Positions 1 through 8,621 of a DNA stretch of 18,308 nucleotides are shown one piece after another. Every line of letters begins with the position of its first letter. The first letter of the stretch is position 1. Source of the stretch: CAZFPN01 sp044370655 (GTDB lineage Bacteria > Pseudomonadota > Alphaproteobacteria > Rickettsiales > Deianiraeaceae). Made by a program: the position numbers and the translations under genes. The notes below the pieces were generated by a model. The model saw only the letters and a list, made by a program, of their open reading frames with translations, was not told the DNA's origin and did no database searches. The stretch is from positions 1 through 18,308 of the forward strand of contig JBILVD010000016.1 in assembly GCA_044370655.1 (NCBI GenBank), given 5' to 3'.

Positions 1-736
1 ATTTACTTTTTTATATCCAAGCCCAGCACACAAATGAACAAGAAGGCAGTGATAAAATTTCTCATTTAATGTTGCAGGATAAATATCTTGCTGTAAATGT
101 TGGCAAGAAAAGATATGCTCGCATAAATAATGTTGCATTAATTCTAATAACGAGTTTAATAACTCGCAATCTCTTAGAACCAATATTCCAGCACCATCTT
201 GATTTTGATTATATTGTTTGATTAAATCTTGAATTTTTTCATTAATTAAATTCGTATTTGAATTCTCTAAATTTGCACCATAATGTATAAGGTAATATAT
301 TGAAAAATTAAAATCATATTTATTGCTAATTAAAAACGATATATCAATTTCTTTATTATCAATTTCAGCTTTGTATGTAATAATTTCATAAAATACTGGG
401 CTTTTTACATCTTCACTTAATATACTTTTTGGAAAAAATACCCCTTTAGTTCTACCATCAAATAGATTGATATAATTTAAAAAATTGTTAGAGATTTTTA
501 AGTCAAACACTGGCGTTTTTACTTCAAATTTTTTAAATTTGTTGTAATACTTTATTACAAGCTTTTTTATAGGGAGTATGAGTAATGTAAATATGGCAAT
601 ACTGAATGCAAAGGTCAGAAATATTTGATTTGCGTTGTAAATTTTATCTATATATAAATAACAAAAAGGATATATTAGGCAAAATAGCCCTAATTCTACT
701 AGATATTATTGCCGTTGCAATATCTACCATATTCAT
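1..736 (-). CDS. Partial membrane-anchored protein of unknown function, probable frameshift near its start
   Basis: A minus-strand frame is open from 705 to 1 (235 codons) and runs off the left edge. Its first part holds hydrophobic segments (such as IFLTFAFSIAIFTLLILPI), followed by basic KKLVIKYYNKFKKFE and then a soluble domain of about 170 residues containing GAGILVLRDCEL and LLVHLCAGLGYKKVN. This fits an N-terminal membrane anchor with a cytoplasmic domain. I do not recognise the family. The open frame has no convincing start: the codons after its upstream stop (706-708) contain no early ATG, GTG or TTG. An ATG at 736 in another frame opens MNMVDIATAIISSRIRAI, and removing one base from the A5 run at 663-667 (T5 on the coding strand) joins it to the long frame through NISFCYLYIDKIYN. 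The gene may therefore be a recent pseudogene, a sequencing-error victim, or start on an unusual codon. Its base composition lacks the C excess of the neighbouring genes. Confidence 0.55.
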
Positions 737-791
737 AAAGTTTGTTTTTAAATTTAATCAAATAAATATTGCCTCCAAAATTACTAAATTA

Positions 792-1751
792 CTAAATTTC
801 AAGCTCAACATTAACCCTATAGTTTTTTTTGCCACCTTGCAAGGTTCCAACCTTTGTTTTCTCATTATAAACAAAGGTTTCCCCCTTCACTTTAGCGTTA
901 TTTTTAGAAGAATAAGCATACACATTTCCATATATATATATCTCCGATTTTGTTGCATCATATTTTGCATTATCCCCATAAACCACTGTTTTTTCACCAG
1001 TTTTTTGATTAAAGACAACATTCTTCCTAAACAACATAGACCGCACAACTCCATCAAAAAAATCAGCGTCCAGTTTATGAGATTGAATTTTATAATCCTC
1101 ATTTTCCATCATCACACCACCCTCAAACCGCCCAAAATCACTCAACTTAAAAATAATAAATTTTTTTGCCATAAAGGCCCCCTTGCCATTTTTAACAAAC
1201 AAGTCTTCCCCTTGCAAATTTCCATTTTTTAAAACTTTTATCCATTTTGCAAAAAGCCTCGTCTTATCAAAATCCCTATTCATTTTAGAAGAATACAGCA
1301 TTTTAACATTTTCACTAATTTTAAAACTCCCAACTTCAATTTCAGCCACATCAGAGGAGACATCTAGCATATCCTCCCAATTCTCCTTCACATCTTTTGC
1401 ACGATAAATAATTGCAGAAAAACCATCCACAAAATAAGGCTTCCCACTCTCAAACGAAATTTCCGTGCTTTTATTTTGCTTAACACTCGCTTCCACAAAA
1501 AACGTCTTTTCATAGTGTGGAATTTTTATTGAAAAAGTGCCATCTTTAAATTCAAGAAGCTCCCCCATATCACTTAATTTATTTTGAATAATAGAGTTAA
1601 TTTTTTTAAGCCCACGAATTGACCTCGCCAGATTTTCAAAAGAAAAAACAAAAGTTATCAGCAAAAAAACAACGCAAAAAATCAAAGAAGATTTAGTAAT
1701 TATTTTATATCTTCGCAAATTTTTCTCCACCTTTCTCACAAAATCCTCCAT
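792..1751 (-). CDS. lptC: LPS export protein LptC with a C-terminal LptA-like (OstA) domain
   Basis: Predicted inner-membrane-anchored periplasmic component of the Lpt lipopolysaccharide bridge. It has a basic N-terminus, one membrane segment at about residues 20-38 (SSLIFCVVFLLITFVFSF), then a beta-rich periplasmic part. The stretch ending GAFMAKKFIIFKLSDFGRFEGGV resembles the end of LptC. After it, about 100 residues follow the OstA/LptA pattern: YGDNAKYDATKSEIYIYGNV, then AKVKGETFVYNEKTKVGTL. At 319 residues it is longer than the usual LptC of about 200. I chose the ATG at 1751 rather than one 17 codons upstream: the longer form would overlap addB, and a GAGG lies 5 bases before the chosen ATG. 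The addB stop is 7 bases upstream, so the two are probably co-transcribed and coupled. The family call rests on fold pattern rather than strong motifs, because LptC and LptA diverge quickly. Confidence 0.7.
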   Translation of the reverse strand: MEDFVRKVEKNLRRYKIITKSSLIFCVVFLLITFVFSFENLARSIRGLKKINSIIQNKLSDMGELLEFKDGTFSIKIPHYEKTFFVEASVKQNKSTEISFESGKPYFVDGFSAIIYRAKDVKENWEDMLDVSSDVAEIEVGSFKISENVKMLYSSKMNRDFDKTRLFAKWIKVLKNGNLQGEDLFVKNGKGAFMAKKFIIFKLSDFGRFEGGVMMENEDYKIQSHKLDADFFDGVVRSMLFRKNVVFNQKTGEKTVVYGDNAKYDATKSEIYIYGNVYAYSSKNNAKVKGETFVYNEKTKVGTLQGGKKNYRVNVELEI

Positions 1752-1758
1752 AAAATCC

Positions 1759-4218
1759 TCATAACTTCCTAGATAAATGTTTATAGAAAGAACTCTCCCC
1801 ATCTTTGCAAAAGAAAGTCTGTAAATTTAAAAACAACTCATCAATTGAGTTTTTAACAATCTCAAACCCACCATTCCACTCAATTTCACTCTCCAAAACC
1901 ACATCAGGAAACTTGTTTAGAGAGATATTATAATAAGAAAGCCTTATTTTGCCCTTAAAATCAGGATAAAGCCTTGAAATAATATAAGCCTGAAAAGGAA
2001 GTTGCGGTTTTTTTCCAGTCAAGACGTCGTTTTTTCCTATCTCAACCGAATAAACCTTGTAGTCTATAACCCTTATTTCATCGTCATAAAACTCTATTCT
2101 ATCTGGTTTTGCATGCAAAGTAATCTCCCTGTTTTGAAAGCTTTCTTTTATAGAAATTACCTTCTCCATAATAGCAAAATTGCAAGACTTTTCCACCTTT
2201 TCCTCAAAAAATTTCTGTATTTTTTTAAAATGTTCCTCATAAAGGATAAATTCATAATTATAGCCCGTTTCGTAAAGCTTTTTTTTGCAAGTCAAAACTA
2301 TACTTTCACCATTTTGATAAAATTTTTCAATCGCATCGTGAATTATAATTCCCAAATACCTCTTTTCCAATTCATAATTGATTTCATTTTCCAAATTCAA
2401 GCCCAAAACCTTTTTGACATAAAAATCAAAAGGTTTGTTTAGAAGCATTTCAAAACTCGTAGGAGAAAGACTAGAGATGAGTTCCGCCTTAAATTCTGGG
2501 GGAGAGAACTCGCAAGATATCGGTTTTTGAGTATAAAAAACCTCATTTCTATATTGAAAGTTGTATTTTTCCATTGCATAAAGAAGAAGCACAGAAGGCA
2601 TATTCTCCCCTTTTCCCTCAAAATTCCTCCTAGCATTCAGGCAAAAAACCTGCCGAGCGGAGAGCAAAAAAGATGCAAAATCAAGCCATTCCACAGCATC
2701 CTTTTTCTCATCAATTTTCAAGAGCTTTTGCAAGTGATGGTTCAATATCTTGTTAGAACTTGGGGGATTTGGCAAGTTTTTATCTGTCACGTCTGTTAAA
2801 AAGAGGACATCAAACTTCTTCGCCCTTGCCTCAATTGGTGAGAGGATGAATATATTCTCACTATTTTTGCGAGTCTCCTTCAAAGATTTTGCAAAGTTTT
2901 TTAACACAATTGTATAAAATTTTTCGTCCTCCAAGGCAAAGCTTTCAACCTCATTTTTTAGGCTTTCAATAAAGCTAGAAAAGTCAAGAAAGTCATCACT
3001 TTCAAGCACTTCTAGTGTGAGAATTTTAGAAAAATTATCAAAGTGAAATTGCAAAAAATCAAATAAGTTTTTAGGTTTTGAAAAAGAGGATTTGTTTAAA
3101 ATTTCGAAAGGTCTCTTTGTTTTTAAGTTCGGGCTTCTGATTGATTTTTCAAAGTTCTCCGCCTCCGTTTTTTCAAAATTCACTTTCGGATTTTTAATAA
3201 AAGATAAATAATTGGACAAATCTCCATGCTCTAAGTATGAAATAAACAGGCGAAAAATAGGATTTTCCTGCATACTCTCAATGAAAACGGTTGTCGTGTT
3301 GAACCCCAGCTCCTCAAACTTTTTTGAAAGCAAAAGCCCAGTGTGAAAGTCATAACACACAAACCCGACTTTCGCCTTATTTTCCGCATTTAAAATAGAA
3401 ACCGCCCTAAGGCAAGCCCCATTTACAAGAGAGAGCGAATTTTCATACTCCTGCATATAGTGAATAACTTCATAAGGCTTCGTTTCCACCTGTTTTACTT
3501 GCATTTTCAACTCTTTTGCAAAGTTTTTCATTAATTTTCCAGCAAAATCGTCCTGCTCCTCCCCATTTAACACCACAAAACCATTTTTGAGGGAAGAGAT
3601 ATGTTTTGCAAGCTCAATCTGCAAGTGATTAGAACCTTGAAAGTATGCCAAAAAAACCGCCTCATAATCTTCAAAATTCTCCTCCCTTAAGTTATGCAAA
3701 ACGGCAAAATTCACATCATCTTGCATTTTTATATCATTCTCCGCTTTAAAAACATGCCAATCTAAATGTATTTTCAAAAAACTCACAAGAGAGTTTTGTA
3801 GATGAGAAGCCATATTCTCAATCAATCTTTCCGCCGATTTCAAGCTTGAGACAAAGTCCGTATTATTTTGAGCTGTGAGCTTTTCTAGCTCCAAAAAGTT
3901 GTCAAGATAGTTAAAAATTCCGTTCACACCAAACGAAGATAAATGTTTTTTTGCAATTTCATAAAGAAGCAACTTTGCCTTAAAAGAAGAACACTGCTTC
4001 ACCCTTGAGTTATCTGCTATATCCGTGATTGAGATGATTTTTGGCATAAGCACTTTTTCCTTTGCAAACGCCAATTTTAAGTTTTTTGAAGTATCTTTAC
4101 TAGGAGTAATTACCTTTATTTTTGCAAAATTAGGACTTATGTTAGAAAAATTTGAGAGGATAAATTCTACAAAAGATTTTTCAAAATCCACTCCAAAGGG
4201 AATATTGATAACTGTCAT
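1759..4218 (-). CDS. addB: AddB-type double-strand break repair protein with PD-(D/E)XK nuclease domain
   Basis: Subunit of the AddAB helicase-nuclease that processes double-strand DNA ends for recombination. The C-terminal third (about 585-750) carries the RecB-type nuclease motifs: SPTSFEMLLNKPFDFYVKK, the LGIIIH histidine region near 623-628, KPDRIEF with the first acidic residue near 707, VIDYK with Asp near 720 and Lys near 722, and QLPFQAY. Before it lies VLFLTDVTDKNLPNP, which resembles the helicase-like core of AddB. No Walker A motif is visible near the N-terminus, as in other alphaproteobacterial AddB proteins where ATPase work is left to AddA. At 819 residues it is shorter than many alphaproteobacterial members (about 1000). 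I chose the ATG at 4218; it overlaps the secD stop by one base (TGATG), which suggests translational coupling. A TTG one codon earlier is possible. No addA lies beside it in this window. Confidence 0.85.
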   Translation of the reverse strand: MTVINIPFGVDFEKSFVEFILSNFSNISPNFAKIKVITPSKDTSKNLKLAFAKEKVLMPKIISITDIADNSRVKQCSSFKAKLLLYEIAKKHLSSFGVNGIFNYLDNFLELEKLTAQNNTDFVSSLKSAERLIENMASHLQNSLVSFLKIHLDWHVFKAENDIKMQDDVNFAVLHNLREENFEDYEAVFLAYFQGSNHLQIELAKHISSLKNGFVVLNGEEQDDFAGKLMKNFAKELKMQVKQVETKPYEVIHYMQEYENSLSLVNGACLRAVSILNAENKAKVGFVCYDFHTGLLLSKKFEELGFNTTTVFIESMQENPIFRLFISYLEHGDLSNYLSFIKNPKVNFEKTEAENFEKSIRSPNLKTKRPFEILNKSSFSKPKNLFDFLQFHFDNFSKILTLEVLESDDFLDFSSFIESLKNEVESFALEDEKFYTIVLKNFAKSLKETRKNSENIFILSPIEARAKKFDVLFLTDVTDKNLPNPPSSNKILNHHLQKLLKIDEKKDAVEWLDFASFLLSARQVFCLNARRNFEGKGENMPSVLLLYAMEKYNFQYRNEVFYTQKPISCEFSPPEFKAELISSLSPTSFEMLLNKPFDFYVKKVLGLNLENEINYELEKRYLGIIIHDAIEKFYQNGESIVLTCKKKLYETGYNYEFILYEEHFKKIQKFFEEKVEKSCNFAIMEKVISIKESFQNREITLHAKPDRIEFYDDEIRVIDYKVYSVEIGKNDVLTGKKPQLPFQAYIISRLYPDFKGKIRLSYYNISLNKFPDVVLESEIEWNGGFEIVKNSIDELFLNLQTFFCKDGESSFYKHLSRKL

Positions 4219-5777
4219 CAAGATAATTTAAATTTCTTCCAATTTGCAAACATTCTAAGCATTGCTCCAGTTAAAAAAATGCTTGAAAACATAGACGTTA
4301 ATATTCCTAAAATGAGAGTAATTGCAAAACCTCTAATCGCCCCAAAACCAACAATATAGAGTGTTATCGCCGTTGCAATTGTTGTTAAGTTTGAGTCCAA
4401 AATTGTGGAAATTGAGTTTTTAAAGCCTTCATCTATTGATTTTACAAATTGCTTTCGGCTTGTCTCTTGTGCAAGATTTTTCGCCATCTCTTTAATTCTT
4501 TCAAAAATAAGGACGTTAGCATCAACAGACATACCAACAGTTAGCACAATTCCCGCTATTCCAGGGAGAGTTAAAGTGGAATTTAAAATGCTAAGCCCAG
4601 TTATTATAAGCATTAAATTAAAAAGCACTGCAATACTTGCAAAAAGACCAAAAGTGCGATATCTAACAATCATAAATATAGCTACCAAAACAATTGCAAG
4701 AATAGAAGCAAGCTTACCTGCCTCCATAGAATCCGCCCCTAGAGAAGGGCCAATGGTTCGCTCTTGAACCACGTTAATTGAAGCAGGCAATGCCCCACTT
4801 CTTAGCAATAAAGCTAGTTCTTTTGCTTCTTCAAGCGTGAAAGAACCAGATATAATACCCGCACCGCCGAGGATGGGCTCCCTTATTGTTGGAGCAGAAA
4901 GCACCTTATTGTCAAGCACAATTGCAAAAGGACGCCCAACATTAGCACGAGTGATTTCCGCAAATCTCCTTGCACCAACGACATCAAGCTCAAAAGAAAC
5001 ACCAGCTTCCGCATTATTTATAGAAGTGTTTGCATTAATTAATGAGGCACCATCAATCTCAACCGCATTTTTCACAACATAGTAGATATCATTACTGACA
5101 TAGCCTTTTAAAATCTTGCTATCTTGAAAAGATGTATCAGGTTTTATTCTAAAAAAGGGAGCCGTTTCATCCATTAAATGGAAGCTAAGTTTCGCAGTTA
5201 CATTTAAGAGATTTTTAATTTCCTCCGTAGATTTAACCCCCGGAACTTGCAAAAATATTTTATTATCCCCTCCAGCTTGAACGCTTATTTCCTTATTTCC
5301 CTTTTCGTCAATTCGTCGGCGTATTATCTCAATAGATTGCTCTTTTACTGCCTGTCTCATCTTCGCAATTGCCTCACTTGTTAGCAAAACTTTAAAACCT
5401 CCATCTAGCCCCTTTTCAACGCTAAAAAACCCATCTATTTTTTTAATCACGGATTCCACTTTTTTTGCATCTTCCTGACTTCTCAAATTAAATTTAATTG
5501 ATGTTGCGTCCGATGTAAGGTTTGTATAGCCTATTTTCGCCTTTCTAAGCTCTCTTGCAATAACGTCTTTAGAGGAGAAGACCCTGTCTTTTAAGTATTC
5601 GTCAAAATTTATTTCAAGTAGTAAATCTGCACCTCCTTGCAAGTCAAGACCTAAGTTAAACCTCAAATTTTGAAAATGTTTCGAAGGTAAAAAGTTTATA
5701 ATAGTAAAAAATATGGAGACAAGACACACTATAAAAATCAAGAATATTTTAGATATTTCACTCCATTTTTCACTCAT
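4218..5777 (-). CDS. secD: Protein translocase subunit SecD
   Basis: Inner-membrane subunit that works with SecF and YajC to pull proteins across SecYEG using the proton motive force. It shows the full SecD layout at 519 residues: a first membrane segment near 10-30; the NLGLDLQGGADLLLEI motif at about 41-56; a large periplasmic domain including ILQVPGV-like FLQVPGV and IIRRRIDEKG; the conserved stretch LLLRSGALPASINVV and ERTIGPSLGADS; then five C-terminal membrane segments, the fourth region carrying GMSVDANVLIFERIKE. SecF is not fused to it and is not in the window. In many alphaproteobacteria yajC lies directly upstream; here yajC is about 2.8 kb away and on the opposite strand. The start is 38 bases after the glycosyltransferase stop with no visible Shine-Dalgarno site, and the stop overlaps the addB start. 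Confidence 0.97.
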   Translation of the reverse strand: MSEKWSEISKIFLIFIVCLVSIFFTIINFLPSKHFQNLRFNLGLDLQGGADLLLEINFDEYLKDRVFSSKDVIARELRKAKIGYTNLTSDATSIKFNLRSQEDAKKVESVIKKIDGFFSVEKGLDGGFKVLLTSEAIAKMRQAVKEQSIEIIRRRIDEKGNKEISVQAGGDNKIFLQVPGVKSTEEIKNLLNVTAKLSFHLMDETAPFFRIKPDTSFQDSKILKGYVSNDIYYVVKNAVEIDGASLINANTSINNAEAGVSFELDVVGARRFAEITRANVGRPFAIVLDNKVLSAPTIREPILGGAGIISGSFTLEEAKELALLLRSGALPASINVVQERTIGPSLGADSMEAGKLASILAIVLVAIFMIVRYRTFGLFASIAVLFNLMLIITGLSILNSTLTLPGIAGIVLTVGMSVDANVLIFERIKEMAKNLAQETSRKQFVKSIDEGFKNSISTILDSNLTTIATAITLYIVGFGAIRGFAITLILGILTSMFSSIFLTGAMLRMFANWKKFKLS

Positions 5778-5815
5778 AGATTTAAAAATTTTACATTATT
5801 AAAAAACATAATTAT

Positions 5816-7249
5816 TTAATTTGCAAGAGGTTTTTTATAAATTATAAAAATATATAAAGAATTCTTTCGCAAATTCGTCAAAACCACTTCTTTCACCTCC
5901 ATTCCCTCATCTAAATTTATGCAAATTTTATCAGAATTGCAGGGTAAAATCAGTATAAAACCCTCCCTTTCAATATCCTCTTTTTTAACGTAAGGAGCAA
6001 AACGCAGGTTGTTGTAAGGAATGACAATAGTATGCGGAAATTCAAGAAAAAACCTGCCAACCTCAAAAGTTTTACCTGATATAAACTTCAGAGGTCTACC
6101 AAACTCATCTTCCCATTTTTTAGCATGATTTCTAGCAATTTCCTTCAAATCTCTATTATATTGACCCTTAAATTTCTCATCTCTAAAACCAGAAAATAAA
6201 ATCATCAAACACCAAACAAAAAAGCACACAATTAAGTAAATTATAAGCCTTTTTTCCCAGTTTTTTCTAAATTCAAATTCAAAAAAATTGAAAAGAAATA
6301 TCGGGAGGAAGAAAAACATAGGTTGAGACCAAGTTGAAAGCACATACAAACCCAAAATTAATGCACTAAAAAAAGATATCACAAAGGGCAAAATAGAGAC
6401 AAAAAACAAGACATTTTCAAGAGGATTTTGAAAGTTTATCTTCTTAAATTTCACATTTTTCACAATTGAAAAAAACCCAATCAATAAAGGCAAAAACGAG
6501 GCAATAGAAAGTGCAAAAAAACCAATCGAAGGTTTTCTACAGCTAAAAAAAGAGCAGTCTCGCAGTTGGCTAGATTTTACATACTCAAAAGGTAAAAAGT
6601 CATTTTGAAACAACCAAAAAATATGTCCCGATATAACCAAAAAAAAGCACAAAACCGCAAAAAACGGAAGCGGAGTTTTAAGTAAATCTCTAGTTTCCTT
6701 CAAAGAAATGAATGAGAGAAAAATCACAAAACCAAGCAATAAAGTGAAATATTTCCCCAAAAATCCCAAACCCAAAAAAGCCCCAAAAAGACCAAAATAA
6801 ACAAGACTTTTAAAACGAATTGCACGAATATAAAAAAGCGTAGTTAAAATCCAAAACGGAATTTGCACAGAATTAGCATTAAAAACCCTAGTATTTATAC
6901 CAGAATAAGACAACCCTTCAAGTATTAAAACACAAATCAACGCCCTTTCTTCAGGCAAAAACTCCCTAGCAATAAAATAAATCCCCACAAAAGAGACAAA
7001 AATCAACACCCCACAAATCAAGTGATTTGTAAAAGTAGAAGCCCTAAAAACAATCGCAAAAATATGAGAAATCCAAGCAAAAAGCGGAGGATGTTTGTAG
7101 TATCCAAGTTCCAAGTGCTTTCCCCAAAAAAAGTTTTCTGGCACATCAAGCCCCGCAATAGGACGGAAAATAGAAAGCAACCCAACGAAAAACACTACAT
7201 GAAATAATGTAAAAATTATCAACTTTTTAAAACTTTGCAATTTTAACAT
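5816..7249 (-). CDS. GT39-family (ArnT/PMT-like) membrane glycosyltransferase
   Basis: Predicted polyprenyl-phosphate-sugar-dependent glycosyltransferase of the ArnT/PMT fold, acting at the periplasmic face of the inner membrane. After a first membrane segment (about 9-28), the first periplasmic loop carries the family signature, AGLDVPENFFWGKHLELGYY (from about residue 32) followed directly by KHPPLFAWI; Asp35 and Glu38 are the likely catalytic acidic pair. About ten hydrophobic segments follow, then a soluble tail of about 110 residues containing WEDEFGRPLKFISG. The length (477) is normal for bacterial members. The acceptor cannot be told from sequence; lipid A, another lipid or a surface glycan are all possible. 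The ATG at 7249 lies inside the end of the DUF721 gene (23-base overlap), so the two are probably co-transcribed. The Shine-Dalgarno site is weak. Confidence 0.85.
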   Translation of the reverse strand: MLKLQSFKKLIIFTLFHVVFFVGLLSIFRPIAGLDVPENFFWGKHLELGYYKHPPLFAWISHIFAIVFRASTFTNHLICGVLIFVSFVGIYFIAREFLPEERALICVLILEGLSYSGINTRVFNANSVQIPFWILTTLFYIRAIRFKSLVYFGLFGAFLGLGFLGKYFTLLLGFVIFLSFISLKETRDLLKTPLPFFAVLCFFLVISGHIFWLFQNDFLPFEYVKSSQLRDCSFFSCRKPSIGFFALSIASFLPLLIGFFSIVKNVKFKKINFQNPLENVLFFVSILPFVISFFSALILGLYVLSTWSQPMFFFLPIFLFNFFEFEFRKNWEKRLIIYLIVCFFVWCLMILFSGFRDEKFKGQYNRDLKEIARNHAKKWEDEFGRPLKFISGKTFEVGRFFLEFPHTIVIPYNNLRFAPYVKKEDIEREGFILILPCNSDKICINLDEGMEVKEVVLTNLRKNSLYIFIIYKKPLAN

Positions 7250-7526
7250 CTTTTATAAAATTGACACCAAAATAAAACCTAACCTTAGCCAAAATCACCT
7301 CTCGATAGTGTGTGAACATAGATTTAAAGCTTAAATCCAAGGAAGATACAAGCAATATACTTTCCCTTGAAAACAGGTCGAAAGTCATTTTCACAGGGCT
7401 ACATTTTTGTGAAATCTCACTCCCTACAATATCTTGCCAATTTGTTAAAAATCTCACATCAAAAAACCCCATTTTCTTTGCAATTCCAATCAAAACACCT
7501 TCCGAAGCTTTAAAATGATTAATCAT
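7227..7526 (-). CDS. dciA: DUF721 / DciA-type protein, candidate replicative helicase loader
   Basis: A small protein (99 residues) of the DUF721 family, whose member DciA is known to help load the DnaB helicase in bacteria without DnaC or DnaI. Visible family features are a short N-terminal helix region, the conserved FLTNWQDIVGSEIS with Trp30, CSPVKMTFD, and then a KH-like pattern: SILLVSSLDLSFKSMFTHYR, EVILAKVRFYFGV and IKDVKI. The second aromatic position is Phe (LSFK) where Trp is common. Its start (7526) overlaps the stop of the upstream dehydrogenase gene by 8 bases and its end overlaps the glycosyltransferase, so it is held in a tightly coupled message. The loader role is inferred from the family; nothing else about replication is nearby. 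Confidence 0.75.
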   Translation of the reverse strand: MINHFKASEGVLIGIAKKMGFFDVRFLTNWQDIVGSEISQKCSPVKMTFDLFSRESILLVSSLDLSFKSMFTHYREVILAKVRFYFGVNFIKDVKIAKF

Positions 7527-8481
7527 ATAGCTTATACTTACTTAAAGCAGTTTTCAACACATCATCAATTGTTTTAGGGCTTTCAATCAGTAATTTTATA
7601 TCATTTTTCTTAGATATAGCATCATATTTTGAAAGAGAGATTATATCACTCGTCACCTCCAATCTAAATATAAATTTTGGCAGTAATTCCAAGGTTTTGA
7701 AAGAAAATTTAACCAGAAATAGCGGGACAGAAATTAACAAAGGTCTTTTATTCATAAACCCACAAATTCGCTCCACAAACTCCTTAAGCAAAATAACTTC
7801 ATTTCCTAGCAAATTAAAAGTCTTTCCCTGCATCTCATCAACCTCAAACGCATTGACAATAAATTTTGCAACATCTCCAGCAAAAACAGGCTGTATCTTC
7901 GTTTTACCCCCCATAACAAGTGGGACAATCGGCAAAGAATCGATGACTTTCTCAAACATTTTTATCGTCGGGGCGTTATCTCCAATCAACATAGAAGGGC
8001 GAATTATTATTGCCTTTTGGTTGTTTTTAAAGACGGCACATTCCCCCTCAATCTTCGTTTTAATATATTTATTCCCGCCTTTCAACCTAGCAGAACCTTC
8101 CGTATTCACAGCCTCCACCGCATTTCCAATAAAAGCAGAAATATGAACCAACTTAACATTGCTCTTCTTTACTATACTCGCAAGCCTAGTAGGAAACTCA
8201 ACATGAACCCTATAATATGAATTTTTACCCCTTTCTAAACCTATCCCGATAAGGTTTATAACCACATCAAATTTTGTAAAATCAAACTCTTCAAGAGAAT
8301 TTGAGGAAGTTACATCAAATAACCTTAGCGAAATTTGACCAGGGAAGCCAAAAGTTTTAAGAACCTCAAAATTACCTTTAGTGCGAGATACAATCAAAAC
8401 TTCAAAGTTTTTTTCGCACAATTCTTTCACAATAAATAAGCCTAAAAACCCGTTTCCACCAAACACTAAAGCTTTTTTCAT
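7519..8481 (-). CDS. NAD(P)-binding SDR/epimerase-type protein, NDUFA9-like complex I-associated subfamily
   Basis: Extended short-chain dehydrogenase fold. The N-terminus MKKALVFGGNGFLGLFIVKE holds the dinucleotide-binding GxxGxxG motif (GGNGFLG). Further family features are FDVVINLIGIG, VKLVHISAFIG and the YIKTK stretch, which matches the YxxxK catalytic pattern. AIIIRPSMLIGDNAPTIKMF is close to the NDUFA9-like group of alphaproteobacteria and mitochondria, where these proteins associate with respiratory complex I. The start at 8481 was chosen because the Rossmann fold begins there (320 residues); an extension to 8538 adds 19 residues that do not fit the fold. It is probably the first gene of the long minus-strand train, with its promoter in the divergent region 8482-8621. 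A different epimerase role cannot be excluded. Confidence 0.82.
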   Translation of the reverse strand: MKKALVFGGNGFLGLFIVKELCEKNFEVLIVSRTKGNFEVLKTFGFPGQISLRLFDVTSSNSLEEFDFTKFDVVINLIGIGLERGKNSYYRVHVEFPTRLASIVKKSNVKLVHISAFIGNAVEAVNTEGSARLKGGNKYIKTKIEGECAVFKNNQKAIIIRPSMLIGDNAPTIKMFEKVIDSLPIVPLVMGGKTKIQPVFAGDVAKFIVNAFEVDEMQGKTFNLLGNEVILLKEFVERICGFMNKRPLLISVPLFLVKFSFKTLELLPKFIFRLEVTSDIISLSKYDAISKKNDIKLLIESPKTIDDVLKTALSKYKLYD

Positions 8482-8621
8482 ACAAAATAATCCACAATGA
8501 ACATTTATTAAATAAAAACGAGATTTTTTATTTTGCAAGATTTTTTTGCAAGATTTTTTTTAAAAAATACTAGATTTTTAAAAAATTGTCATTTAAAAGT
8601 TTTAAAACTCATTTTTAAAAT
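8482..8621. promoter_or_regulatory. Divergent intergenic region between the dehydrogenase gene and yajC
   Basis: This 140-base, very AT-rich region must serve both the minus-strand train and the plus-strand yajC operon. It contains two TTGCAA palindromes (8533-8538 and 8546-8551) inside a 13-bp direct repeat. Because TTGCAA reads the same on both strands, each could act as a -35-like hexamer in either direction, but I found no convincing -10 box at 17-base spacing for either gene. A single near-match to a DnaA box (TAATCCACA, 8488-8496) is also present. No promoter is firmly identified. Confidence 0.4.
8531..8560. repeat. Two-copy 13-bp direct repeat
   Basis: The unit TTTTGCAAGATTT occurs at 8531-8543 and again at 8544-8556, followed by four more T. 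Both copies carry the TTGCAA palindrome. They lie between divergent genes, so they may be a regulatory site or simply a tandem duplication in AT-rich DNA. Confidence 0.8.

Noticed and set aside
833..844. Perfect 12-bp palindrome ACCTTGCAAGGT
   Set aside because: It lies inside the lptC coding region, has no loop or T run, and is most simply one of the many TTGCAA sites.
606..1232. A 208-codon plus-strand open frame across the lptC end
   Set aside because: It is antisense to the LptC/LptA-like gene and to the start of the unknown gene, and is rich in Ile, Phe and Asn as expected of a shadow.
8488..8496. DnaA-box-like TAATCCACA upstream of the DciA-containing train
   Set aside because: It is a single copy with one mismatch in AT-rich DNA and no cluster is present, so there is no case for an origin.
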